This document shows positions 12,360 through 24,693 of a stretch of 64,000 bases of DNA, in pieces; position 1 is the first letter of the stretch; each line of letters starts with the position of its first letter. The notes under the pieces were generated by a model. That model did no database searches, was not told where the DNA came from, and saw nothing but the letters and a program-made list of their open reading frames with translations. The position numbers were made by a program, and so were the translations under genes. The stretch is taken from the NCBI GenBank assembly GCA_020698575.1, contig CM036254.1, forward strand, positions 31,276,526 through 31,340,525, written 5' to 3'. The DNA comes from Bostrychus sinensis. Lineage: Eukaryota; Chordata; Actinopteri; Gobiiformes; Eleotridae.

Positions 12360-13880
12360 TAAAGAACATATCTGCAGAGGAACCCTTCAGACCACACATT
12401 GAGACTTAGGGAACGTTTCCACGACAACGCTCCGAGCGGCTCCCCACTGTGAGCCCAAAACGCCATCTTGACCATTTCACAAAAACGGACAAAAACCCTA
12501 TCCTCATGTAAACAAAACTAGAACTAAACTAAAAAATTTAAAATTAAATGTTTAAATTCACAAAGCGAGAGCCGTACTTTGCCAAACCAGAAACAGCTGT
12601 TGCTACTCTATGCTAGTTTTATTTTTAGAAAAAATTGGCACAACAACTGTTTATCACAAGGACAAGTATGTGTTTGATAAAAAATAAATAAAAAAACAAA
12701 CATTTTCCCTTTTATTTTTGTGCTTTGGCTTGTTTTTTGTGGTGTGGATTCTCTCATCCAATCAGCTCTCAACAGAGCCAAAGTACAGCATCACTATTAT
12801 CATATTATCATACAACAGGGCATTTTTTTAAACCTCAAACAGCTCAAACGGGTGTAAATCTGCGGCTAGTCAGATTCAGGCAAATTGTGCAGTTCAAATA
12901 AAAACACTTCAAAATTCTTCTTTTTCCCATCCTGTTTCCAGAGTCTGTTTGGTGAGCATTCATCTTGAGGGAACAGTTTATCTGCATGTATCTGCTGGTT
13001 TTACTGAAGTGACAGAGATTTGATTGTGATGCTGAATTCTGGGCCCATGAGGTGCTTGTTTCCACACGGAGCAGCTGATAAAAATGCTCATCCAGCCACG
13101 CATGCATACAGCGGGTGTGTGAGGGACGACCGGAGCAGCCCGAGGGCATGATGGGAGAGCGGGGAAACTGTGGCCCGGCCAATAACACAGTGCTCTGAAT
13201 GAAACAGGACAAAACCCAACAGGAGACTCAGCTGAATTTCAGCAGAATTATTTTTAGTGAGCTATTAAAGCGGCTCTCCGAGGTGCTCTGTGCCGGGGCG
13301 TGCCACACAGCTTGTTAAGGTGAAAAATCTGGTGCTATGAGCTAAATATTGTGAGTTTCTTCGTTTTGCAGAGGACTGGTGTTCTGCTGTGTCTGTGAAT
13401 ATTTATAATGGCAATACTGGACAGCCTTTTACAGCTACTATCAACACACAGTATGGCTGCACAATAGGACTACAGTCATTTCAACATCCACTGACTGAAT
13501 ATATATTACTGTTGAGTTATGTGTCCAGTGTGTCATGCATTCACATGGTATAATGGTCGTATAATCAGCCAATATGAATGTGAAATAACAGAGGTGTGAC
13601 TAAAGTAATTTGTTAAAAAAATTGAAATTCCATTATGGATATAATGGATATAAGACACTATTCAGTAAGAATATTGCATTTTGCATTATTACAATTGGAA
13701 ATGAACATTTTGAACACGCTATGCACTGACACCATTTAAACAGAGTATAACCTACATTCATCACAAGCAGACAATGAAATATATAATCTGAATGCGGCTT
13801 GTTTTTTTTTTTAACTTCAATTAGTTGAAGATTGCTGTCACATGATGTCATAACATCACATTCTATGGTAGAATCTGCTC
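12360..13880. other. Unannotated DNA, possible conserved segment
   Basis: No exon recognised. 13100-13330 is high-complexity, relatively GC-rich sequence with a CCAAT motif and an AATTATTTTTAG core, unlike the repeats around it. It could be a conserved non-coding element, but that is a guess from composition. Confidence 0.35.
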
Positions 13881-13881
13881 T

Positions 13882-14324
13882 TTAAAGGTCACATATTCAG
13901 CTTTTTTCAATCTTTCTGAAATAGTGTTTTGTTTTTATTAGTATTTCAGTTATTTTATAAGTTAAAATAATGTAAATGTGGAAAAACTTTTCTTTTGGCT
14001 TTGACTTTGCAAATAGATAGATAAATGAGCTGACTGCTTCGTAGTGACAGAGGTTTAAGGCTGAAATGATCAGAATGAGTCTGGTGACAGTGTATGGGCT
14101 TTAGAAACACGCAGGAGCATTTCCTGGTTTCATGTGACTATGTAAAGAGCCATGAGACCGAGCGTTTTCAGTTCTTGAGAATGGCAGCGCCTCAGCATAC
14201 ATGATTACTCAAACATGCGGGAATGAGACAAAATACTACTCCAGGTCTGTTTTTGAGGTGGAAACAACATTATAACATGGTAAAAAGAGAGGATAAGTCC
14301 ATTTAGCAGAATAAGGAACCTTGA
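13882..14324 (+). mobile_element. TTAA-flanked miniature element, family B copy 2
   Basis: Left border TTAA-AGGTCACATATTC, right border AAGGAACC-TTGA. It is co-linear with 11034-11474 over almost its full length, including a GTGTATGGGCTTTAGAAAC block and CTCCAGGTCTGTTTTTGAGG. The two copies are diverged and partly rearranged. Confidence 0.65.
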
Positions 14325-14329
14325 AAATG

Positions 14330-15598
14330 TTAAAATTCTGTTAATGTCTCTGCAATACTGAGCTTATTGTCATGGAGCAAAAACTGCATGGCACAAAGTT
14401 TAACATCCCTTCTGCAAATTATCTGAGGTGAAAGGATATTTTCACTATAGCCTTGAAAAGTGGTGATATTAATCAGCCACACAGGTGCGCTTGTCAGTGG
14501 ACAGAGCATTAGGCCACTAGATTACTATATCAAGATTATGGATCCAACAAACCATGATGAGGTTCAACATTTGGGGATTTTCTGTTAGAATTTCTCTTTT
14601 AAAATCAGTGCCTCACCTGTACAGTAATACTGGCCCCTGCCCTCTATCTGAGATTTTAACATCCCCAGAAAGAACATGAAAACAATAAGCTATTAGTCAG
14701 TCCGAGCTCTAAGCAGAAGTCTAAGCTCTGTGCTGTGGAAACTCAGAGAGCCACCTCCAGCCCAGATCCCTGATGGCTGCGGATCCGTGGCCTCTAAAAT
14801 GAAGCCCTGCAGCGATCGATGGAGCGAGGTGTGGGGTGGGGGGGCTGATTACAGACATGACCAGGGTCAAAGCAATCTAAAGAGAAATGCTCACACCACC
14901 GCCCAGACAGCCGCATGGACACGCAAAACCAACACGTCCACCCCTCTATGAAGCTATAAAGACCACATGAGAAGGATTTACAAGGAAAGTCACTTCTTAA
15001 TTGGAGCCGAGCTAAAGGTCAGGGCAAAAGAAAACACCGGCTTTGTGTCTTTCCATAAACTGCAATCTGCGCAATATGAGTGGGACTAATAACAATGGCA
15101 GCTCTGTTTGGTGTCTAGTCTGTTAGAAGGTCATCTTTAGAGCCATATTAAGGAACCATTAAAAGCCAAAGGAAGATGACATCCCCTCTGTCCATGTCCA
15201 CAGTCCCACACTCTATAATTCACTGTCACATTCTTACATTCATTTACTATGGGACTTCTCCTCCTCATTAAATCATTTTTCATGGATTTTAAAATGTTGT
15301 TATCACTTTAGACAAAAACACAGAGGTCTAAATCACATTGGCCAGTACTTGACTCCTGCATGTGCACAAGCAGACACCATGAGTGTGTTTAGGCACTTGA
15401 GTATCCTGGATACGATCAGGTTTTTTAAGTATTTTCCCAAGTGGCGCTGTCCACTTAAAACAATATGGTCATTGTTGAGCTAATGGCTGGTCCCAGTGGC
15501 CATGTCTCTGCTGCTCTCAGACGAAGTTTCCAGTGTATTTTTGCACTGCAGTTGTGACAGTGCACTTCAGTTTTACATGTATAGTTGAATGTTTCTCT
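14330..15598. other. Unannotated DNA, possible conserved segment
   Basis: 14700-15080 is unique, complex sequence without recognisable coding frame. The rest is unremarkable. Confidence 0.4.
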
Positions 15599-15600
15599 TC

Positions 15601-15622
15601 TTTTTTTTTTTTTTTTTTTTTT
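15601..15622. repeat. T22 homopolymer
   Basis: Uninterrupted run of 22 T, just upstream of the inverted-repeat element at 15682. Confidence 0.95.
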
Positions 15623-15681
15623 GCAAGATATGTGTTAAGCCATGTGTTAACAGCATTGCCACAGCAGCAGCTCACTGCCGT

Positions 15682-16481
15682 TGTCGGTACAAAATCTGCT
15701 CGGGCTGAAAAATTTGCTGGGGTAGTGCTGCTTAATTATGACGTTACACATTCTGATTGGACGCGACTTCAAGCGAACAGTCTGATTGGCTGTTCGTCCT
15801 CACTAACACGTGTCAACCCAAGCAAATTTGACCAATGAAGCTGAGCAGATTTAACAGCTTTGATCAGATGGAGATAATTCTGAATACTTAATAGAAAAAA
15901 TATATACTTCTAAGCTATTTAGAATTTGTATAAATATCTGTTAAAATAAAATAGTTATATTCTTGACTGAGATCCTCAGTTAAGGTTTTAGCTGCTGCTA
16001 CAGATGATCTTTCACCAGGTTCAATTACAGATTATGCAAAATAATGGTTGGATTTTAAAAAAAAAAAGTACATTACTGTGCCTTTATTGATGCTTTGTAA
16101 GATACCTTGCTCTCTGTTTATTATATTAATATGACAGCTATGAACAGAGTGTATACAAATGTTTACAGCTGTCAGTCTATTAAACAATAAACAATGAGCA
16201 AAACATTTCAAATGCTTCAAAAACCCTTTGTAGTAACCATAAAAGCAGTGCTGTCTAACCAAATTTAAGTGTATTCAGTATGATCAGCAGTATCTTATAT
16301 TTATTTTATTTCCTTATCCCTTCATTGTATTTGACATTGTGCTGTGCAAAACTACTGCATACTTTTCAAAAGGCATTACCCAATAATAAGAAAGAATAAA
16401 GCACTAATAAAAAAACATTTATGTAGTTTGCTGACGTCATAACATGCAACGGTACTAACCTGAGCAGATTTTGTACCTACA
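15682..16481. mobile_element. 800-bp element with inverted termini
   Basis: The left end TGTCGGTACAAAATCTGCTC and the reverse complement of the right end TGTAGGTACAAAATCTGCTC differ at one position in 20. A second partial match (TTATGACGT) sits inside both arms. A further internal AGCTGAGCAGATTT at 15839-15852 may be a third partial copy. No transposase frame or target duplication was found. Non-autonomous DNA transposon is the likeliest reading. Confidence 0.6.
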
Positions 16482-16484
16482 CTG

Positions 16485-17120
16485 TATGTGTTATTGCACT
16501 CGATCCTATAATGCTCCCCTATCAACCTGGGATACTCTCATTTGTTATGTATACAGAGATATGACTGTCCTGGCTATCTGAGTGCATGTAAATGTCTTAT
16601 TATCCCAAACACTGTGCTAACCGGGATAAGGCTCATAACCAGTGAGCACGCCTCTCTCTGCTGACTCTCCTCTGCTTGTCTCTTGTCTCTCTGCAGCTCT
16701 CAGAACAAGGCAGGCAGAGTGTTGGGGTACCTCGCGCACGCTCAGGAGATAAAGGCAGAGCGTCATTCTGTGTAAGCAGAGCATGATGACATCTGCACGC
16801 AACGCCGACGCCACCTGTCCCGGCTCACGCTCGCGTCTCAACCGTACACCCTCTGTTCTCCACTTCATTTCAGACTGTCCCATCACAACGGTCCAAGCCA
16901 TGACTGCAGTACATAAATAACATCCTTACTAAAGATATTAGATCCTCTCTTCTGGCACAGACTACTGCGCACGGTGGGCTGGTTGTATTTCTTGCTATAT
17001 CTACGAAATGAACATTGCACCAACACGAAAAGCACAACCTCAACTCTCTGACAGCAGCTGCGCCTCCACTTACTGGTGCAGAAAAGAGAGGGTCAAATGG
17101 ACCACAGCAAATCAACACAA
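16485..17120. other. Unannotated non-coding DNA
   Basis: No exon or repeat family recognised. Confidence 0.5.
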
Positions 17121-17124
17121 ACAT

Positions 17125-17161
17125 CCCCCCCCCCCAAAAAAAAAAAAAAAAAAGAAAAAAA
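17125..17161. repeat. C11-A18 homopolymer junction
   Basis: Eleven C (17125-17135) directly followed by eighteen A (17136-17153) and an A-rich tail. The minus-strand frame full of F and G across it is an artefact. Confidence 0.95.
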
Positions 17162-17526
17162 GTCCCACACCTGCCCTTTGAGAGGGCTAAGAAAATAGAA
17201 GGCACCTCTCAGCCTCCAGGTCAGATCCACTCAATGAGCTGTAATCCTGGGAGTGAGGCCGGGGGACAGCAGAGGGCATCCTGGGGCATTTGTGTGATAA
17301 ACCAGGGATTACACTGCCTTCAAATCAACCTCAGCTCTTCATGAGCTCACAGTGCAGGTCCTGTGTGGATGATTATGATCCGAAAGTGCAGAAATCTCCC
17401 CCCTGTCTCTGTCTGTGCCCTGCCCGCAGACCTGGGAGCAAGGCCCCATTCATGGCTTTAGGAACAAACAAGACCCCTCCATTTACATCACACTACACTC
17501 ATTTGTAAGGCGTTTATGGGCGCTGA

Positions 17527-17606
17527 GGGGTCCGGGTGGGGTGGGGCTCTGAAGGGGTCTGCAAGGGGGTGGGTCTGAAGGGTCTGAGGGGTCTGGGGGG
17601 TGCGGG
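17527..17606 (+). other. G-quadruplex-prone stretch
   Basis: Eighty bases with at least nine runs of three or more G separated by short loops (GGGG-TCC-GGG-T-GGGG-T-GGGG at the start). This meets the usual G3+N1-7 quadruplex pattern several times on the plus strand. The GGTCTGAAGG/GGTCTGAGGG phrases also make it weakly tandem. Confidence 0.75.
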
Positions 17607-17609
17607 TTA

Positions 17610-18345
17610 GTCAGACTTTTACTGCAGCAGGTTGTACTGTGATGTAAATGCGTGACAAGAGGAGCATCTCTCTTTACTGCTCTACTGTATTTGGTGCAAT
17701 TATTTTTTACTGAAAATACAGACTGAAGTGCCGTTTCCCCTGACAACGCTCCCCTGACCCTGGGACCATCCCGGACCACCCAGACTCACCGCTTTCACTT
17801 CAAACTAATTGAGCCTTTAAACTGACTCCTCATCAGCCAGTGGATCTGATGAATAAGTAACCACCACCTCCTGCAGCCCCAATACACTGCTCCTTCTGAT
17901 TCTACACACATGTCAACCCCAGGTCCAGGGGCCACATCTGGGGCCCTCATTTAATTGGTTCCAAAAATACTTTTTGCATAGAGTTCTTTTTTTTTTCTTT
18001 TCCAAACACATTTCTTTGACCAAAGTGGTTTCAAACAACAATGGCTAGAGAGATTCATTAAAATGTCATTTCAGTCGTTATCTGCTCATTACAGCCACAA
18101 ATGCAGTCCTTTTTTGAAACTTCAGTAAAAATGATGCTGTTGCTGATAGACAGAAGACTTTTGGTGATAGTTAATCTGCTCTTCAACCTGCCATAAACAT
18201 CTGGACTGTCTTCTGTCTGTTCAAGGAGTGAGCCAGAAACCACAGCAGGAAAAAGTCTCCTTGGCCACATACCAGAGTTAAAGGAGAAATATTCAGTGGA
18301 AACAGAGCTGTACACTGTTTTTTGGATAAATGAATGAGAGCAGAC
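17610..18345. other. Unannotated non-coding DNA
   Basis: No exon or repeat recognised. Confidence 0.5.
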
Positions 18346-18349
18346 TGTA

Positions 18350-18557
18350 GAGGGCTTGTTAATTGGTCAGTGCTTCCTGGGAGAGGCGGTTTGTGGAACA
18401 GAGCATTTTGAGGGCTCAGCATGGAAGTGACAGAGAATACAGAATTATTAAAAAACAGGCGTGAATTAAACAAAACACAACTCCAGGTCTGTTTTTGATG
18501 AGGGAACAACATTAGACAGAAAGGAAAAGGACATTTTTCGGAATATAGCCCCTTTAA
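18350..18557 (+). mobile_element. TTAA-flanked miniature element, family B copy 3 (right part)
   Basis: Contains GGCTTGTTAATTGGTCAGTG, a GCATTTTGAGGGCTCAGC block and CTCCAGGTCTGTTTTTGATG, then ends at TAGCCCC-TTTAAG with TTAA at 18554-18557. It matches the inverted copy at 35577-35790 almost block for block. The left terminus was not found. Confidence 0.55.
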
Positions 18558-18559
18558 GT

Positions 18560-19985
18560 AGAGCAGTTTATAATGCAATAAAGAAAAATACCGCACCAAC
18601 AACAACTAAAGGTTGTGTCTTTTAACGCTGTCAAAGTCTTTTGTGAATAAGGTACATGCTATAATACAGGGGTTTTTGCATATGACAGATTTGATACATT
18701 TGCACTTGGCAGGACACATGCAAATACCAGGAAATGAGTAGAAAGACAAGCACTTGTTCCAGAGAAATTAAAGACTGTGAGCTGTGAGTGAAGGCAGGGG
18801 ACATGCAGTACATGTTCAAAGAGAAAAGTAGCAGACAGTTGTATAATGTAAGGAGTGGAGAAGAAAACTGAGCCAGAAACCGTGCATGCACAACCCATCA
18901 AGACAGAAGAAAGAGGCTGTTCTTGTGCCAAAACCACAGTGAGCCGAGCAGAGCAGGAAGGGGCCCGTGCTGGAAAACTCATCAGACCAGAGAGGGGCCC
19001 CCGGTGTGCAGTCGCCAGAGCTAAGCACAGCACTAAGACGGCCTTCCAGCAGGTAGACTCCTGATTACTGACAGATGGGCGTCTGGACTGAGCACATTCT
19101 CCTCCTCATCCTCCTGCTCCGTCCAGGATCTCACAATGTCCCGTCCTCATACTTTATCTTATTACATCTCCAGTCTGTTATTGTGAGCATGTTCCCCACA
19201 CAGAGATGTTTCCACTCAGATCTGACTCTAGGTCCATTATATCAGGCCAGAGCAGTGTAATGTGTCCAGGCCTGCTGTGCGAGCTCCTCACACACCTCCC
19301 TCACCTCCCTCTCTTTGTTACAGCGGTGTTGTTGTTGTGCCTCAGACGCTGCACCTGTGTAAGTGCTGCACACTCCACTGCCTCCTACTCTCAGGACTCA
19401 CAATCACCTTTCTCCTAAAACTCTGCTTATGTGCTGTTAATATGCACTACACGTGTGGGTGACTATAGGAGTAAATAGATAGATAGCAAACTTGTCGCAT
19501 CAGATTTTCAATTTTAAATCCTTTTGGAGTTCTACCACTCAATTTTTTAACACTGACAAAAAACAATAGTCTGATTTTTTCTGAATTTCAGTCACTGACA
19601 TTTTAGCATCTCATGTTCACTGTGTTTTTTTACAGTGATTTCAGAATAAAAATTTGCCTTTAAAAAATTTGATGTATATTTTTAACAAGGTATTTTTGTT
19701 ATTCATTGTGTTTTTTACTTATTTAAATAATCTGTACTTTATTTTAACAAGCGAGACAATAAAAATACATATCTTTAAAATGTTTCTTAATTTTTTGTCA
19801 TTTAACATTAACATCTTCACCGTAGTCACTCTCTGTTCACTAGTTCACACTAAACATGCAAACACAACCTGAAAACACACATTCACACACACACACACTA
19901 CAGCAAATGAGATTACAGAAACAGTAGGACCTTTCCTGATTTGTTTGAGTGCTATTTATGCTACATCGCAGAAATAGTTCACAAA
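18560..19985. other. Unannotated non-coding DNA
   Basis: Includes AT-rich sequence at 19640-19800 and a short (CA)n at about 19884-19898. Overlapping open frames on both strands at 18630-19060 have no recognisable family. Confidence 0.5.
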
Positions 19986-20026
19986 CTCATCTGTTTTGTG
20001 TGCATGTTTTTGAATTTGTGTGTGAG

Positions 20027-20102
20027 TTTTTGATTTAGTTGTTGTGACTTGCCCTTCAGTACCATGGCCCTGAAGGGCAAGTCACAACAACTAAATCAAA
20101 AA
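20027..20102. repeat. Perfect 33-bp palindrome with 10-bp spacer
   Basis: 20027-20059 and 20070-20102 are exact reverse complements (33 of 33). Each arm contains GACTTGCCCTTCAG or its complement, the terminal sequence of the foldback family. The spacer 20060-20069 is TACCATGGCC, where an intact terminus would read TACGGTGGCC. The palindrome looks like two foldback-element ends meeting head to head. Confidence 0.9.
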
Positions 20103-20392
20103 CACACTAACACACAATGTGTATTTTTCAGATTTTGGGTGCGTGTTTTCAAATTTATGTGCATGTTCTTGAATTTGTGTTTGTTTTTCTGAATTTCTCT
20201 GCCCATTCTCAAATTTGTGTGTGCTTTCAAATTTGGGTACGTGTTTTTGAATTTGTGTGCATGTTTCAGAATTTGTGTGCATGTCTTCAAATTTGCATGT
20301 GTGTTCCCAAATTTCTGTGCGTGTTTTTTAATTGTTGTGCATGTTTTCAAGTTTGTGTTTGTTGGTGTTGGTGTAACTTGCACCGTCCAGCT
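20060..20392. mobile_element. Foldback miniature element, copy 1
   Basis: The left end TACCATGGCCCTGAAGGGCA is a variant of the family terminus. The interior is a tandem array with a 20-bp unit of the form ATTTGTGTGCATGTTTTCAA: phased units start at 20231, 20251, 20271, 20291, 20311, 20331 and 20351, and an earlier set at 20173, 20193 and 20213. The right end (GTGTAACTTGCACCGTCC, 20371-20388) has lost about 10 bp of the terminus. The frames on both strands are products of the repeat. Confidence 0.75.
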
Positions 20393-20399
20393 TCTTAAA

Positions 20400-21530
20400 T
20401 AGACAACAACAACATTAGCTCATGTAGCTAAAGTAACAAAGCTAGTACTGTCCACTGCATTGTCCCAAACCTGAATATGACATCTGCAGACATAAAGCAG
20501 TTAACCAAAATCAAGACCTTTGGCACAAAATGTAACTTTTTTGAGGGCTTGGACAGTTGTGACAGGCCCGGTTTGTCCACATGCACAGTTCATTTAAGTC
20601 CACAGCCTTGAGGTTAAGATCGGGGATAAAACTTTGTGTTTATCTACAGAAATGGAGGCTAGTGTTGACGGCACTGTTTACACACTGCGCTTCAGAATCA
20701 AGCACTCTGGCGCATTCTGATGAAAGTCTGGAGCAGAGGCCACGCCGCTGACCCCAGCAGATGAGGGAGAGGGAGCTTTGTTTGTCTGTTTCTGCCTGTC
20801 AGGCTGCTCTCCGCGCCTCCAGCCTTCATCTCTCATTGTTGTGGACAGATAAAGAGATTGGGATTGGGTCTCGCAGAAATAGAATCACTTCCACGCACAC
20901 ACCCGGCCCGGATGAAAGGGTCATTGTGGCGAACGGGGCTACAAATCCTGGCATCCAGCTCAGCATATCCACTGAGCTGCATGTTGGACAAAACGCTCCT
21001 TGTCTTCAGCCAGAGCGCTCTAACACAGGCCCGTCCCGTAAAGGTGGATTACCCTCATTTACAAATGTATGGCTTTGTGACCGAGCCATTAGCAAAACTA
21101 GTGTTGAGCGCAAAGCAATGAATAATTCAGCGCGTCCTTAAGGGTTAAAACAGGCGGAAAATATGCTTGTTCAGATCTCAAAGAGCAGGCAGAATACGCT
21201 TTAGGAGGAACGCAGGGACCAGGGACAACAGCCAACACAAAGAATGAGAAGAGTTTTCAGAAGCTTGAAACAAGAGCGTCCCTTTGAGAATCAGCCATAA
21301 ACCCATTTAGACATTTACCAGTGGATTATTTTTAGCCTTGGCCCTGGCCGAGTACTATGGGTACTATAAAATACTTAACTTTAAAATATATGAAAGTACA
21401 ACAATACATTGCAAACTACAGAATATCTCATAAAAGGATAAGAATAAGCATAAGGAGTAAGTAAGAGTGAGTACTCATTTTACTGACCTAACTTAATTCT
21501 TTAGGAAATAAATATTAAAATTTTTATTTC
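20400..21530. other. Unannotated DNA, possible conserved segment
   Basis: 20640-21330 is complex and relatively CpG-containing, with no repeat signature and no plausible exon. Its texture differs from the AT-rich DNA that follows. It is a candidate conserved non-coding element on composition alone. Confidence 0.35.
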
Positions 21531-21534
21531 TAAG

Positions 21535-21965
21535 TAGATGTCGACTGGTTTTTTTAAAAACATTTTATGCTGATACAAATTTTTAAAATTCAGAGCAGCT
21601 GGTGGTCAATAAATACTGCAGAATTTTTGGACAGATATGCAGGACAGATTTTTTAATTTTATGAAAGAAATTAATATAATACAGACACTTTTTCTTAGTA
21701 ATGCTGATTAAAACACTCACAAAGGTGTTAGAATGTGACAGTGAAAACAGATTTTTAAAACTGTTTTTAAGAAAACCAATAAGGCAAACGCTGTCAGACT
21801 CTCTGCACAGGTAGAGCTTGGGGAGAGCTACAAAATGCAAAATCTTCTTATTGCCGTTTTTTAGCTTTTCAGGCTGAGATAAAGCAATTTTGGACATTTT
21901 GCCAGAACTGCAGTGTAAGAGCCCAAACTGCTACAAGATGAAAATTTTTTTTAAAAAAAGGACTT
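21535..21965 (-). mobile_element. Decayed hAT-like element, relative of 41701-42268
   Basis: On the minus strand a GCATTTTGTAGCTCTCC block, TATTGGTTTTCTTAAAAA, CACTGTCA, AATCAGCATTAC and a terminal GTCGAC-ATCTA follow the same order as the element at 41701-42268. The plus-strand left edge TAGATGTCGACTGGTTTTT corresponds to the terminus TAGAGGTCAACCAATAT there. The other terminus is lost. A 104-codon ATG frame (21583-21897) lies inside but is AT-rich repeat sequence. Confidence 0.65.
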
Positions 21966-22002
21966 GTTGACATGTTAATGAAAAATCATTTATAGTACGC
22001 CC

Positions 22003-22307
22003 GGAAACACTTTAGAGTGATTTACACTATTAAACATGAATTAATAATTAAATAAAATATTAGTTAGGATTAGTAAACGGTTGATTGATTATTTATAAAG
22101 GACTACATCAACATTGATAAACCACTGAGTTATTAATATTGTTATTAATCTTTAATTCTTAAGTGATAAGCTCAGGTAAATGAGTGCAACAATATATACA
22201 TCAGTGGTAACTCAGTTTGTCATTTATTCATTACATTATTGTTTATTGCATATTTTCCTATGTTCTGTTACTGCTTAATAGTGGCGAGTTATTGCAAAGT
22301 GTTACAG
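22003..22307. mobile_element. Miniature element with AAACACTTT/AAAGTGTTAC ends
   Basis: The left edge GGAAACACTTTAGAG and right edge CAAAGTGTTACAG are inverted over about 11 bp with mismatches. The interior is AT-rich and full of TTATTAAT motifs, as in a common teleost miniature repeat. No duplication seen. Confidence 0.4.
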
Positions 22308-22309
22308 TA

Positions 22310-24690
22310 TGCCCTAATGGTTTCATAATATTTTTAAAATTAAAACTAAACCTATAATAAATTAAAGTAAAATGAAGCAAGGGCACATAGAAGAGTGAGA
22401 AGAGTATACAGGTTTAAGTTAAATGCATATGGCCAAAGAGGAGGCCCATAAATGTTTGCAGGTGGAGCGTCCCTAAAACTCACCTCACTCTAAAGCATCA
22501 ATATTCTGTCTATCTGTGCTCTGCTATATTCTGCAGCTGAATATAAATATATATGAAATCAATGCCACAAAGTGGATGGATGGATGTAAACACCTCAGGA
22601 TGTCTCCAGGAGCCAGTGTTGGCCTTAGACCACAGATAAATCAATCAAAGCCGTCTCCATAGACCACCACCATCTGCCCCCCATTCACCTGTCTGCCCCC
22701 TGTGTCCCAGGTCCAGGCCCGGGACCCTGAGTTGAACTCCTCATGTTGGTCCCATGTGTCTGGTGAGCTATGTCTAAGTGAGTGTGGCAGCTCTGCTTTT
22801 TGTGCGTCAGTGCTTTAGACAAACAAACCCAACCTCCACTGACCTCTCACACTTTCAGCAGACTTCTGCCCAAACCCACAATTTTAGACTCTTCTACTAC
22901 AGAGCCAAGATGTCCTGGGACAAAAATACAGTGAATTATTTATTTATTTACTTTTTCTCAACGGGAGAAGGAAGGTTGCAGTAATGCTTGTATAATGGAG
23001 AAGTTTTCCAATGACAACAGAGTTAGCATTTGCAGAGTTAACTCGTTGCTAGTTTTATTCATGTATTTTTTTTTCAATATGTATTTTTGATATTGTTCTT
23101 AAAAAATGCATGCTTTAGGTAAGAAACAATCCACAATAATAATAATACAAACAAAGCTCCTTCACCCTTATTTCTGATGTGTTTTTTTTAGAAAAATGTT
23201 TTTAAAATTTTATGGTTAAAAGTGGACAGGGCCATATTTCCTCCAGTATGTAATAAACCCAATATATTTACCTAAAAACTTCAAAGTTTAACTTTTTGAA
23301 ATAGCAAATTGTCTAAGTATATATAGCTTTAACAATGACTTATTATATAATAAGGGATGAATCAGTACAAATTGGATTTCTTAACTGGAGTCTCTGAGTG
23401 AGAATGTGAGTGAGTGAAAATAGTTACTTTTGACTGGGGTCATTAGTGATCCCGATAGGTTTCTATTTATAAAATTTTCACATTACATCAGAAACTCAAA
23501 ACAACTACACAAAGTCATAGTCAAGTAGAGCAACAAAATCATGAAAATTCAGAGCAATAAAATAAAGCATCTCTGAGATATGGGTCACATTGTACCCCAC
23601 TTGGTCGGATGAGGGTTAAGTCACCCTTCCTTTTACATGAGGCCTCCTTTCCACCAAATATTATTAACACAAGATATCTTACTATGCATTCAGGTGTTTG
23701 ACAAACGGCATTTAGCCGCACTTTAGGCACCAGTGCACTGTTACCAAAACATCTGCCCTGGCACAAAGAGAGGAGTATGTTGTGACCAGCCATGAGAATG
23801 AAGGTCAAATGAACAAAATGTGCTTTAGAAGACTGAGAAAGTACAAAAAAAATTATAAAATTAAATAAAATCAGCACAGATTCAGACCCAAACACAGACC
23901 GGCGTTATGAAGCTGAAAATATCTCCATCTGCTCTGCATTCAGCCCTGCTCACAGGCTCCAACTGCTGCTCAAGACACACAGTTTGTTTATCACGGTTTG
24001 GGACATCAGACGATCGCATCTGCACTTGACGGCTGAGGAAAAAAAGCCCGGTGGAGAGAATCAATATAGAGAGAGAGAGGGGAGGGGTCTGAAGGAGCTG
24101 AAGAGCAGAGGAAACGGCAAAGAAGTGAGGAAGCAGATGGTTAATAAAGAAACATTCAAAGCTCTATTAACGACAGGCATTTCTATCAAAGTAAATGTTA
24201 GAATAGAAGAGTGCGCTTTTAAAAGGCCGGCACATCTGTCCTATCCAAATATTAATAGCTACTGTTCATTTGAATGTGTGGAAAATGAATGGACTAGAGG
24301 CACACACAATATAGAGTCATATAGTCATGAAATGGATGAATGTGGGAAGAGGAAACCAGCAACAGAATATGGTTTTATAAAAGAGAGATGGAAGAGGAAG
24401 AGGATATGAAGACAAAAGTGTGGTAGGATGAATTGGAGAGTAGTCAATACTGAACAAGAGCAGATAGAGACGTGGAAAGTGAGCAGAGCAGAGCAAAGAA
24501 AAGAGATCTGTGAATGTGAGGCTCAGAGGATAGAGCAGAACCAAGCAGATCTCACCAGTCTCAATGGCTATACAAGTCACTTCTATGTAGACATGTATGC
24601 AGTATTCACACTCTGCTGCTTATTGCTGCAGATGCTAAAATACATTTTGTTGCCTTGTACTTTTAACATGACGAGGTGGAATTGAATCCT
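22310..24690. other. Unannotated non-coding DNA
   Basis: No exon or repeat family recognised. The frame at 23984-24409 is lysine- and arginine-rich with no recognisable domain. Confidence 0.5.
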
Positions 24691-24693
24691 TAG

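Noticed and set aside
16870..17205. Minus-strand frame with a phenylalanine and glycine run
   Set aside because: The run is the poly-A/poly-C junction read in reverse; no recognisable domain on either side.
20091..20402. Histidine- and lysine-rich repeat proteins on both strands
   Set aside because: Translations of the 20-bp units of the foldback element.
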